A DNA stretch of 64,000 nt from Euptelea pleiosperma (Eukaryota > Streptophyta > Magnoliopsida > Ranunculales > Eupteleaceae). Both the position numbers and the translations under genes were made by a program. Under the pieces are notes generated by a model. That model was not told where the DNA came from, made no database searches, and was given only the letters and a program-made list of their open reading frames with translations. Position 1 is the stretch's first letter; every line of letters starts with the position of its first letter. Of this stretch, positions 21,290 to 30,232 are shown piece by piece. Where the stretch lies: NCBI GenBank assembly GCA_035048495.1, contig CM068542.1, positions 38,531,109 to 38,595,108 of the forward strand, in the 5' to 3' direction.

Positions 21290-22304
21290 ATCATCTCTCC
21301 CTCTCTCGTACAAATATCGACGACCGCATGCCTTCTGTCTCCCAAAAACATGCCTATTGCAGTAAGAATAAAACGTCATCCCATTCCGAGAAAGAGTTTT
21401 GTTTTCTACTGCAGTTCAGCACAAATTCACAGAGCCCATGCTGTCCAAGTACGTGATTTAACTGTGCTTAAAGTGGCGGGTCCACCCAACATACGCATAT
21501 GGGTTGGCAGGGCTGGTCAGCCGTGTGATGGCGAATATCAGATAAGATCCTATACATGGATCCAGATAGGAGATGTTTGATTAATCTTGTCACATCAGAT
21601 CAATTCAGTCTATTTCGAAAAAGACGAACAAAATCTAGAACTGTAGGGAAAATTTTGAGATGCATAGGATTCTCGTGACCCTAGTTAGCGCATTTTTGGG
21701 CCCACCAATTGAATGGATGTTTTTCCCACCCCTTAGTTGATGTACATGTACACCATGGTTCAAAGTCGGGGCCGATCCCGTTCTGGATTGCACGATCCAG
21801 ATCAGGATCGGAGCCCACCAAACCAGGCTCTGTCTCACCCCGAGATCACTGTTTCACAAAGGAGTCCCACTAATCAAGTTGAATTTTGGTTTGTAGGTCC
21901 ACCTAGAGATTGGCCAAACATCTATACGGTCAGTGTCCTCTAATAATGTACCACGTGGCTCATTTTGTGGGCAGTCAGTGTGGTCACCGGTCAGCCATGT
22001 TTTAGAGAGATCTCTCTTTTTGGGGTGTGCCCCGACTAGGAGTCCACCGGGATAGGAAATGGGTGTGCAAATATGCGCTCCCATAAAAAAATAGGTGTCC
22101 CCCGATCCCGACCTATAAATAAATGTGGACTTCTAGATTTAGGGTTTAGAGGGAATCATTTTACCTGGGTCAATAGTACAGAAGTGCTGGTTTTTGGGCG
22201 GTGGAAAGCCTAGATAGATCCTTTCGTTAATGGAGAGTGAAACATGATCTATCCAGATGGGACTCTTAGACACTTGCCAAGTGTAGGATCAGATCATTCT
22301 CTCA
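21290..22304. repeat. Degenerate MITE fragments
   Basis: Family landmarks recur out of order: CCATGGTTCAAAGTCGG at 21757, then GGTTTGTAGGTCCACCTAG and ACCACGTGGCTC at 21890-21960. No gene was recognised; short open frames here are repeat-derived. Confidence 0.45.
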
Positions 22305-22313
22305 TTTTGTCAA

Positions 22314-23076
22314 GGCTCCGGCTCCAGTTACCGCCCTAAAATGACAGGCTCCCGTTACATGACACAATATGAGCCATGTGGCACACTCTTAGAGGACTCT
22401 GGCCGTATGGATGTTTGGCCAATCTCTAAGTGGACCGGTACCTAAAAACCAAAGGGTCGGGCTCCGTTGACAGATATAAAATGACAGGTAAATAACAGGG
22501 ACACAATATAAGCCAGGTGGCACACTATTACAGGAATATGACCGTACGGATGTTTGTCCTATCCAATGGTGGACCTACAGACCAAAAATCAGCCTGATTA
22601 GTGATTTATAAGTGTTGCACCTTTGTACCTCAAATACTGCTCAAATTCACACAGTTGAGATCAGCCAATGAATATAAGTCCAATCCAAAGCCTATAAATC
22701 ACTAATAAGGCTGATTTTTGCTTACGGTCAGAGTCCTGTAACAGTGTGCCACGTGGCTATATTGTATCCCTTTCATTTTAGATCTGTCAACGGAGCCTGA
22801 CCCAAAACCAAAAATCAGCCTGATTAGTGATTTACAGGCCTTGGATTGGACTTATTTTCATGGGTTGATCTATACCGTGGGAATTTGAGCAATATTTGAG
22901 GTACAAAGATCCAACGCCTAGCAATTACTAATCAAGCTGAGTTTTTGTTTGTAGGTCCACCTAGGGATTTTCCAAACATCCATACGGTCAAAGTCCTCTA
23001 AGAGTGTTCCACGTGGCTCATATTGTGTCCTGTCAAAGGAGCCTGCCATTTTAGGGCGGTAACTGGAGCCCGACCC
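22314..23076. mobile_element. Mutator-like MITE (host of a nested copy)
   Basis: The left end GGCTCCGGCTCCAGTTACCG pairs with the right end CGGTAACTGGAGCCCGACCC. A 9-bp target-site duplication with one mismatch flanks it (TTTTGTCAA 22305-22313, TTTTGTTAA 23077-23085). Subtracting the nested element and its duplicated site leaves about 404 bp, normal for this family. A 9-bp duplication is characteristic of the Mutator superfamily. Confidence 0.8.
22454..22803. mobile_element. Nested Mutator-like MITE, 350 bp, perfect 9-bp TSD
   Basis: A 22-bp TIR with one mismatch starts GGGTCGGGCTCCGTTGACAG and ends with its complement in GAGCCTGACCC. The exact 9-bp duplication AAAACCAAA lies at 22445-22453 and 22804-22812. 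It sits inside the related element at 22314-23076 and is therefore younger. Confidence 0.9.
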
Positions 23077-23382
23077 TTTTGTTAAATACAAACCCAATCA
23101 AAAAAAAGATACAGAAATTGCCTTTCTGGAATTGAAGGAGAGAATGAAGTTCACGAAAAAGATGCGGACGCAACCGATAATGATGATCTAGGAAGTAGGA
23201 ACAGAAAAGAAAAAACTGTTGCGGAAGAAAATCAAAGTGCTCTAACAAAGAAGGGCTAACAAAGAAGGGTAATACCAAAACGGAAGTTGCTCGATCCAGA
23301 AGAAAACTAAGTATAAAATCCAAGATGATACCCAAGGAACTAAGAATGATCCAGAAGTAGATGGTGCTGATGCCGAAGAAAC

Positions 23383-25683
23383 TGTTAAATAACCATTTAC
23401 CCCAAAAGATCGACCTGTTGGGGAAAGGCGAAACAACTATGTATATCAACGGGTCGTCAGGCCAACACAATACGGGCACGTGAACAAATCATTCGCTAAC
23501 ACTCCCCCTCAGTAGGAATACACTCCGCTGGAGACTTGAACCCTCGACCTCCTAGGCCATAAGGCTCTGATACCATGTGAAAAGCGAAGTCTCACCTTTG
23601 ATTGTGAGTGCATATGAAAAAAAGATTTCAAGAACTGTGAAGTTTCAGATTTATAGCGCATAAGATAAGTCCAAGTAGAGCGGCTAAAATCATCCACAAT
23701 AGTAAGAAAGTAATGTGCACCATTCAAAGAAGGAGTAGAATAGGGACCCCAAACATCAATATGAATTAACTCAAATATTTTATTTGTAGAAATGGAACTA
23801 CGACTGAAAGGTAGTCGGGACTGTTTTGCCAATGGGCATACATGACAATGACAAGAAGATGAAAGCGAAACATCCGAAGTGGTCTTAGCTAAATACTGGA
23901 CCCGGGAAGGAGAAGGGTGTCCCAACCGCCAATGCCAAAGATCAAAACGGGTAGTAGAAAATGCAGCAGGAGTTGACGGTTTAAGAAAGTAGAGGCCACC
24001 ATGTTGTTTACCCACTCCAATCGTCTTCTTCGAGCATAGGTCCTGCAAAATACAATGATCAGGATACAAGAAAACATCACAATTTAAATGTTTGGAAGTT
24101 GCACTAACAGATAATAAATTGTGACTGAACTGGGGAACACAAAGGACATGAGATAGTGGTAAGTGGGGTGATAGAGAAAGATCACCAGTTTCAGTGATGG
24201 GTATGAGATCACCATTGGGAAGCCTCACTGGATTTAGAGAAGAGTGAGGGTGCACCTTAGTAAAACATGAGTTAGAAGAAGTCATGTGGTGGGTGGCTCC
24301 AGTGTCTATAATCCAAGGAGTGGTAAAGGGTTGGGGAGGTGTATGAAAAAGTGTACCTGCCAAGTTTGCCCTAGGAGTAGAATTACCCAAGGAGAGGAGA
24401 CCAATGAGTTGATTGTACTGCTCAACTGTGAATGTGGGAATTGATGAAGATGCTGCCAGAGGATCTACCTGGACATTGTGGGCAGCATGAGGAGCAGTGG
24501 GATGAGTGCCACGTGATATAGAGCCAGGGCTTGAATTATGGCGGGGAGGATAACCATGCTTTCCATAGCAACGTTCCTCTAGATGACCAAGCTTGCCACA
24601 ATGGGTGCATCGAGGGCGATCTCTGCAAGGTCTGGACCCGTTTGCTCTTCCAAATGGTTGTTGGTGATGAGTTGCAGCTGCTGCAGATGGAAGAGTCACA
24701 ATCGCATTAGCTGTCGGGTGGACACTAGATAGGATAGAATCATATCTGGTTCGAACAAGGCGTTGATTCTCTTCCTGCAAGATAAGACCATAGGCTCGGT
24801 TCAATGGGGGTAAGGGGTCCATCAATAGTATCTGACTTCGAATAGCGCAGAAGGAATCATTCAGTCCCATGAGGAATTGCATCACTCGTTCTTCATGTTG
24901 GACCGTAGAAAAAATGATCGGGGCACCGCATGAGCAGGAAGAAACTGTGGTGTAGGAAGACAATTCATCCCACAGTGCTTTCAGTTTAGTGAAGTAAGCT
25001 GTGATAGAAATCTGTTCTTGACAGTGAGTGACAATATCACGTCGAATCTGGTAGATTTGCGCCTTGTTTCCTTGAGAGAAACGCTCACGAAGGTCTGTCC
25101 AAACAGCGCTAGCAGTCTCGGAGTAGATAATGCTATCGCGAAGGTCCTTGACAATGGCAATGAGAAACCATGAAAGGATCATCGTGTTGCAACGCGACCA
25201 TGATCTGTAGGTCGAATCGGTGGCAGCGGGTTGGGGAATGGATCCGTCTACAAACCCGAGCTTGTTCTTGGCGTCGAGAGCCATTTTCATTGCCCTGTAC
25301 CAAGAATGGTAGTTGTCGCCATCAAGGAGAGTGGTTACGAGAGTCGATCCAGGGCTATCTGACGCGTGAAGGTAGAAAGGATTGTCATAAAGATCATTGC
25401 TCTTAGTGGGAGCGGGTGTTGGGTGAGAGGGTTCATCGGACGACATGGTTGTGAATGATGCAACAAACCAAGGCGAAACAACAAAAAATCGATCGATGAT
25501 GGGCAAGGAGGAGCAATTGCAACGTGGTTAGTGATGGACGGAGAGCCTTATAGCTCTGATACCATGTTAAATAACCATTTACCCCAAAAGATCAACCTGT
25601 TGGGAAAAGGTGAAACAACTATGTATATCAACAGGTCGTCGGGCCAACACAATATGGGCGCGGGAACAAATCATCCGCTAACA
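23383..25683 (-). mobile_element. Copia-derived LTR element with TRIM-like ends, 2301 bp
   Basis: Two 119-bp LTRs (23383-23501 and 25565-25683) begin TGTTAGCG and end TTTAACA on the minus strand. They are bracketed by the exact 5-bp duplication GAAAC (23378-23382, 25684-25688). The PBS TGGTATCAGAGC lies at 25553-25564 and the purine tract CTGAGGGGGAG abuts the 3' LTR at 23502-23512. The LTRs, PBS and purine tract match the small TRIM at 26548-26863. The interior encodes gag, protease and part of integrase only; RT and RNase H are missing. Confidence 0.9.
23509..25506 (-). CDS. Copia gag-protease-integrase polyprotein, truncated, 665 aa
   Basis: One uninterrupted frame. In order: a gag (UBN2-type) region with LLDGDNYHSWYRAMKMAL near residues 60-80; a CCHC zinc knuckle, CTHCGKLGHLEERC, near 305; the aspartic protease motif WIIDTGATHHMT near 395; a GAG-pre-integrase region with WHWRLGHPSPSRV; the integrase zinc-binding pair CHCHVCPLAKQSRLP; and the start of the integrase core with HIDVWGPYS and FLTIVDDFSR. 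After about residue 640 the frame leaves integrase and runs through TRIM-type internal sequence (HGIRALWPRRSRVQVSSGVY), so the C-terminus is chimeric. The first in-frame Met may be upstream of the true one at MSSDEPSHP. The open frame implies recent insertion. Confidence 0.85.
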   Translation of the reverse strand: MPIIDRFFVVSPWFVASFTTMSSDEPSHPTPAPTKSNDLYDNPFYLHASDSPGSTLVTTLLDGDNYHSWYRAMKMALDAKNKLGFVDGSIPQPAATDSTYRSWSRCNTMILSWFLIAIVKDLRDSIIYSETASAVWTDLRERFSQGNKAQIYQIRRDIVTHCQEQISITAYFTKLKALWDELSSYTTVSSCSCGAPIIFSTVQHEERVMQFLMGLNDSFCAIRSQILLMDPLPPLNRAYGLILQEENQRLVRTRYDSILSSVHPTANAIVTLPSAAAATHHQQPFGRANGSRPCRDRPRCTHCGKLGHLEERCYGKHGYPPRHNSSPGSISRGTHPTAPHAAHNVQVDPLAASSSIPTFTVEQYNQLIGLLSLGNSTPRANLAGTLFHTPPQPFTTPWIIDTGATHHMTSSNSCFTKVHPHSSLNPVRLPNGDLIPITETGDLSLSPHLPLSHVLCVPQFSHNLLSVSATSKHLNCDVFLYPDHCILQDLCSKKTIGVGKQHGGLYFLKPSTPAAFSTTRFDLWHWRLGHPSPSRVQYLAKTTSDVSLSSSCHCHVCPLAKQSRLPFSRSSISTNKIFELIHIDVWGPYSTPSLNGAHYFLTIVDDFSRSTWTYLMRYKSETSQFLKSFFHMHSQSKVRLRFSHGIRALWPRRSRVQVSSGVYSY

Positions 25684-25999
25684 GAAACTCAATGGGGAAC
25701 AGTGAACAAATCGAAAACAGAAGTTGCTGCACCGGAAGCAAATCAAAATGAAAGAGAAGTTAAAATGGTAGAAGTGGAAGGTAGATTCAGAAGCAGGAGG
25801 AGAATAACAGGATATAGTTGCTGCAGATTTCACCATGTGATGAAGCCATGCTCTGGTCAGAGCGAGGAAATCAATGGGGACTCGGTTTCAACCTCCAATC
25901 TGTAGTTGTTTGAAAGGTCAAGGTCAAGGAGGTTTCATCCATGCGGTCAGAGGGCAGCGGTGACCGGTGAGTAATAAAAATGGTGCTGCCATTATTCCC

Positions 26000-27202
26000 C
26001 TGTGCTGCTTGTTTCTCTTTGATCTCTGCCACAGATTGTTGTGTTTCTCTTTCTCTTCTCCGATGTGATGCTTCGTTTCATCAGCAACAACTGTATCATG
26101 TTTTTCCTCTGCATAGGGCCATCATTTATCTCTCAACTTGGTTGTACCTGCTCCACCTTTCTCTTGACCACCCGATCCTCCATTTTAACTTCTTTCTCAT
26201 TTTGAGTTGCTTCGGGAGAAGCACCTTCTATTTCTGCTTTATCTCCTGTTCTCCCTTGGTTTTTTTGGCTGCAGCAGCATCCACTTCTGTATTATTCTTA
26301 TTATTTTTAGTATCATCTTGGATTTTATAGTCTTTCCCTACTTGGTTTTCTTCTTGATTGAGCAGCTACTTCCCTTTCCATATTACCCTTCTTTGTTAGC
26401 TCTGCATCTTCCCCATTTGATTTTCCCGGACAGTTTTTATTTTTCTTTTCCTGCACCATTATTCTCGGTTGCGTCCACATCTTTCATGTCAACTTCATTC
26501 TCTCCTTTAGATTGTAGAGAGGCAATTTCTATTTCTTTGTTATCTTTTGTCAGCGGATGATGTGTTCCTTCGCACGTGTTGTGCTGTGTTGACCCAACCA
26601 CCCATTGATATACATAGTTGTTTAACCTTCCCCAAAGGTCATCTATCGGGGTAAATGGTTCTTTCATATGGTATCAAAGTCTTAAGGTCTGGGAGGTTGC
26701 TAGCTCAAGTCTCCAGTGGAGTGTATTCTCATTGAGGGGAAGTGTTAGCGGATGATGTGTTCCCGCGCATGTATTGTGTTGACCCAATAACCCATTGATA
26801 TACATAGTTGTTTCACCTTTTCTGCCAACAGGTTGATCTATTGGGGTACATGGTTCTTTCACATCCTTCTTTAACCCTGCTTCTTTGAGGGCTTACTTTC
26901 AGGTGTGGTGTTGCCTTTGCTTTCACACTTATCTTCGCTTATCTCCTTGGGGTTTTCACCAGTACCCCAATCAAACTCTCATATTGCAGGGCCAACAGGG
27001 TGTGATTTGAGGTATTGTTCTAACTGCTTTTGATTACTGATCTCATCCCCTGTTGGAGCAATGAAAATAATCTTATTCTTCTGCATCACTCCTTTCTTTG
27101 GCATGATTTTTTTCTTCCAGCTAGGAGGAGGTGAGAGTTCCACGAAGATGACTGTCTTTAATTCGGTCCACTCTGAGTCTCTTTCTCGAATGAGCTCACC
27201 AT
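26000..27202 (-). pseudogene. MBD10/11-like methyl-CpG-binding pseudogene, copy B
   Basis: On the minus strand, the start [13 protein letters not shown] (ATG at 27202, after an acceptor-like CTTAG) is followed after a frameshift by an MBD domain: [49 protein letters not shown]. Next comes a premature stop, then EFDWGTGENPKE, SEDKCESKGNTTPESKPSKK, and a Glu/Lys-rich tail with KGENEVDMKDVDATENNG. Plant MBD10/11-type proteins share this order and bind DNA or chromatin in the nucleus. The tail is interrupted by a TRIM at 26548-26863. The stop, the frameshift and the TRIM make it a pseudogene. Its tail is the inverted partner of copy A. Confidence 0.8.
26548..26863 (+). mobile_element. TRIM (terminal-repeat retrotransposon in miniature), 316 bp
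   Basis: Two 121-bp LTRs (26548-26668, 26743-26863) flank only 74 bp. That interior starts with a PBS, TGGTATCAAAG, complementary to initiator tRNA-Met, and ends with the purine tract TTGAGGGGAAG. The flanking 5-mers TCTTT (26543-26547) and TCCTT (26864-26868) fit a decayed 5-bp duplication. There is no coding capacity. It is inserted in the tail of the MBD pseudogene copy B and is related to the element at 23383-25683. Confidence 0.9.
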
Positions 27203-27285
27203 TTCGCCTAAGATTTGAAGGAAGGGCACAAGAGAAAAAACGAAAACAAAGGTGAAATTGTAACAGAGGGAGATATATAGATTGC

Positions 27286-27640
27286 GTGCAAAAGCTTCGA
27301 TTTTTCTCATCTCTATTTATCTGTGACATGGTGTTGAACAAGTGGATCACCACTCGTTATATCAAGTCAATGAATCAGTTGGGAGATGTTCTTACAAAGG
27401 CCTCGTATTGGAGTTTTTTCTACTCTATGTATCAAATGCATATATTTAATTTGTATGTTCCAACTTGAGGGGGGTACTATTAGTGTTGGGCTTTATGTAG
27501 AATGTTGGGCTCATATAATCTATTAATGTAAGTGGGCCCATACCACTTATGTGAAATTATATATATAAAGAGGTGGCAAAACCAAGCTAGTTCACCTCTC
27601 TCTGTCTTTTCCTATCTTTCTTCTCTCCTCTTCTATTCTC
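27286..27640 (+). mobile_element. Copia 3' end: RNase H C-terminus, PPT and LTR start
   Basis: The frame to 27468 ends with the Copia RNase H tail (YIKSMNQLGDVLTKASYWS, then IFNLYVPT and stop). The polypurine tract TTGAGGGGGGTA follows at 27466-27477. The LTR then starts at 27483 with TGTTGGGCTTTATGTAGAAT, the same family as the LTRs at 13362 and 16785. It contains a TATATATATAAAGAGG segment that is probably its TATA box. The 5' part is absent. Confidence 0.8.
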
Positions 27641-27699
27641 TAACCCTCTCATATTCTTCACATAAGATTTAGACCAAATGCCCAAGAAGGATAAGGAAA

Positions 27700-28150
27700 A
27701 AGAAAAGGAAGACGTTGTCCTATATGGGCAACACCCCCTACAAATTGGCTTAAGTGTAATTTTGATGGTTGCAATGGTACGGGAAAAAGCAACGCAAGGT
27801 GGTGTTCTTACTAAAAACGAACGACAAAGATTCATTGCATCTTTGGCTCAAGTGATAGGCAAAACAACTATATCGGTGATGGAAGCTTAGGTGCATGTCA
27901 AGAATGGTACTAAGGGTAGCAAAGAACCTTAATTAATATGTCAGGTAACTCTAAAAGGAGACTTGGAGCTTGTAACTAAAGCAATAAAATGAGACTTAGA
28001 CCCCCCCCCCCCTACCACACACACACAACATATTAAAGGATTAAAGGTATTATTGATGGCATCCAGCAGTGCCTAAGAGAGAACTTTCAAAAATTTATAG
28101 TGTAACTGATGTAGGCCAACCATGTGGCAGAGACCATCAAACGTTAAAAA
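27700..28150 (+). pseudogene. RNase H-like (RVT_3) fragment
   Basis: Across shifted frames the RNase H pattern can be followed: WLKCNFDGCNGTGKSNA, then GGVLTKNERQRF and TISVMEA, and finally GIIDGIQQCLRENFQKFIV followed by ANHVAETI near 28120. It is the domain type found at the ends of plant LINEs and in stand-alone RNase H genes. Two or more frameshifts make it non-functional. A C-run and (CA)n lie at 27999-28027. Confidence 0.6.
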
Positions 28151-28716
28151 AGGCACTAGTAAAAATAATGGATCCTGGAGTTAGAATTGCTCAAGAGCAG
28201 ATATTCCTGAATGGAAATGATGAGATATTCAAGATTCATGCTATGCCATGAATTTTCTAGTTTTGAGTCGATTTCTTTTGTTAAGTCCATCAAAAGGGAA
28301 ATTTTGCTATTTTAGAAAAAAATTATCTTAACAATAATTTTAATTGTAAAAGTCAGAATCACTTACCGTCGATTTTAACTTGTTTTTAGGCTATAGTATT
28401 ACTAATTTCCATGTTTAGCTTGATTTTTGTCATTTTTAGCATTTTTTCTATTTTTGTTTATTTCGAGTTTTACAATAAATAGGGATGTAAGCCAAAGACA
28501 AAGACAGTTTTTGAATAATATTGAAAAGAGTTTCTTATTTTTCCTATTGTTTTAAATTTCTTATCAATCTAATTCATCTAAAGGGTTGAGCATTCTGTAG
28601 TCAAATTCATCGAAGTTCTTTTCTCCTACTTACCCTGCATCAGTAACATTGGTATTGGGAGTCTAACTTTGTTACAGATCACATGGCTCAAATCAGACAT
28701 CAAGACCTTACACTAA
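28151..28716. other. No gene or repeat recognised
   Basis: Very AT-rich spacer ending at the TAA target site of the Harbinger-type element. Confidence 0.4.
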
Positions 28717-29504
28717 GGGCCTGTTTGGTAACGCACCATGGTGGGAAAGTAAAATATTTGCGCGTGCTAATATTTGCCCGGGTGCGTTTGGCAGCCACTT
28801 GCCCTCGGCGAATATTTAGCCAAGCACACATATTTGCCCTTAGCGGCGGAAAAACATTTGATCACCTCCCCCTCCTGCGTAAATATTTTCATGCCAATTA
28901 TGCCTTGGTGAGAAAATTTTATTTTCTCGCCGAAAAATCACTATTTTCAATAAAAATTAATTTTTTAATATATAAAAAAGATAAAAATGAGTTTTTTTTA
29001 ATCCTTTGACATAATATGTGGTTCCCACACTCACCCAACTTATTTTTGACTTACTTTGTGATATTCACTCAAAAGTGCTATTTAAAGCAACTATTCTTCT
29101 AGCATTATCGTACCCTCCTACATAAAATTGCTCTATTTATCAACTTTTTTACGTAAGTGTCTCTTTTATTACGTAGAACACACTTTTCTAGAAAAAATAA
29201 TATATTTGCATGCATTAAACACATTTTCGGAAGTCTAGATATAAAGTCGTTCTGATTTAGTCTCATTACACGCTTCTTTTGTCACAGGAAATCCGATTGG
29301 AGAATTTTAGGGATTGTGGGCCCACAACTGACTGCCAAAGCCTTTGGTTAAAGCATAGAGAGCCAGTGGACTAAGACAAGGAGATGTTGGCGAAAGACAA
29401 GAAGAGCCAAAGAGTCGGAAAAGCCTGATAGAAAATCAAGAGAGAATGAGAGATAAGCCCTCAAAGAAGAGACCAAGGAGATTAAAGCTTGACCAACTAG
29501 CACA

Positions 29505-29580
29505 AGTCAAAGAATTGCTCAATTGGTAAAGCATGTAGGAGACCAAGTCAAAGACCAGGGTTCAAGACCCTCTGCTAGCA
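29505..29580 (+). other. tRNA-like stretch with A and B boxes (SINE or tRNA relic)
   Basis: TTGCTCAATTGGTAAAGCA resembles a pol III A box region, and GGGTTCAAGACC lies 27 bp downstream in B-box position. Acceptor-stem pairing is not evident, so I do not call a tRNA gene. It may be a tRNA-derived SINE head captured in the Harbinger element. Confidence 0.4.
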
Positions 29581-30215
29581 TTTTCTCTTTAAATTTTATA
29601 ATATTTTCTCTCTCCTTTCTCTAAATCTTCATCCTCTCTCTACTTCCCGATCTCAACCGTCCGATACTCCCTCCCTTTGAAATCACTGTCCTATGGCCTA
29701 TCCTGTTTGATCATCACCATCTAACTCCATTGTCCGATTGCCAATAGATCATCCGCCCTATCAATTGAATCCCACCGTCCGATCATCACACCACTCACCA
29801 CTTGATCCAGTCAAGGAACGGTTGAGCCATGAGGATAAGGTTGCCACAAGTCAAGTATAGAGCAAGGAGTACGGTGCACACTTGCATATGAGATAACGGT
29901 CCTAAGGGATGAAGTGGCATTGGAATTTAGAAAGAAAGTGATTTACCAAAAATAGGAGTGGTTTTGAAAAATGACTTTGAAATAAATGGATTTTTACAAA
30001 TAAAAATATATTTTCCAAGATTAGAAAAATCATTTCTATAAATGTTTTCTTTAAAAAAAGGGGGGTTTCCTTGTTTAGAAGGTTTCAAAGAAAGGGAGGT
30101 TTTGTTTTAGAAGGTTTTAAAAATGGTTTGAAGAAGAGTTTTTTTTTAGAAGGAGGAAGTGTGATTGAGAGAGAAGAGGGGCTGGACCGAACCCTAATGT
30201 GGGTTGGCCCCAGTC

Positions 30216-30232
30216 CCCATATATATAAAAGG
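30216..30232 (+). promoter_or_regulatory. TATA-box-like promoter inside the Harbinger-type element
   Basis: CCATATATATAAAAGGAG is followed by a purine-rich leader and CT-rich sequence, typical of a plant pol II start region or an LTR U3/R boundary. Overlapping Ser/Pro-rich frames follow at 30290-31590, containing repeated GTTGAACATCTGCAACTCCG-type segments (30316 and 30627). Whether anything is transcribed is unknown. Confidence 0.35.

Larger units (their letters stand above)
23104..25905 (+). pseudogene. MBD10/11-like C-terminal pseudogene, copy A (split by an LTR element)
   Basis: The stretches 23104-23382 and 25689-about 25845 join at the GAAAC insertion site into one Lys/Glu/Gln-rich tract (for example DGADAEE, then TQWGTVNKSKTEVAAPEANQ and NEREVKMVEVEG). 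It aligns with the acidic tail of the inverted copy B across its length. That tail follows an MBD domain only in copy B; here no MBD domain is visible. In-frame stops and frameshifts in 23104-23382 show it is non-functional. Family assignment is inferred through copy B. Confidence 0.65.

Noticed and set aside
26207..26560. Hydrophobic 117-aa plus-strand open frame resembling a membrane protein
   Set aside because: It is antisense to the Lys/Glu-rich MBD pseudogene tail; reverse complements of Lys/Glu codons give Phe/Leu-rich frames.
29505..29580. A functional tRNA gene
   Set aside because: A and B boxes are present but there is no acceptor-stem pairing or proper anticodon arm; kept only as a tRNA-like relic.
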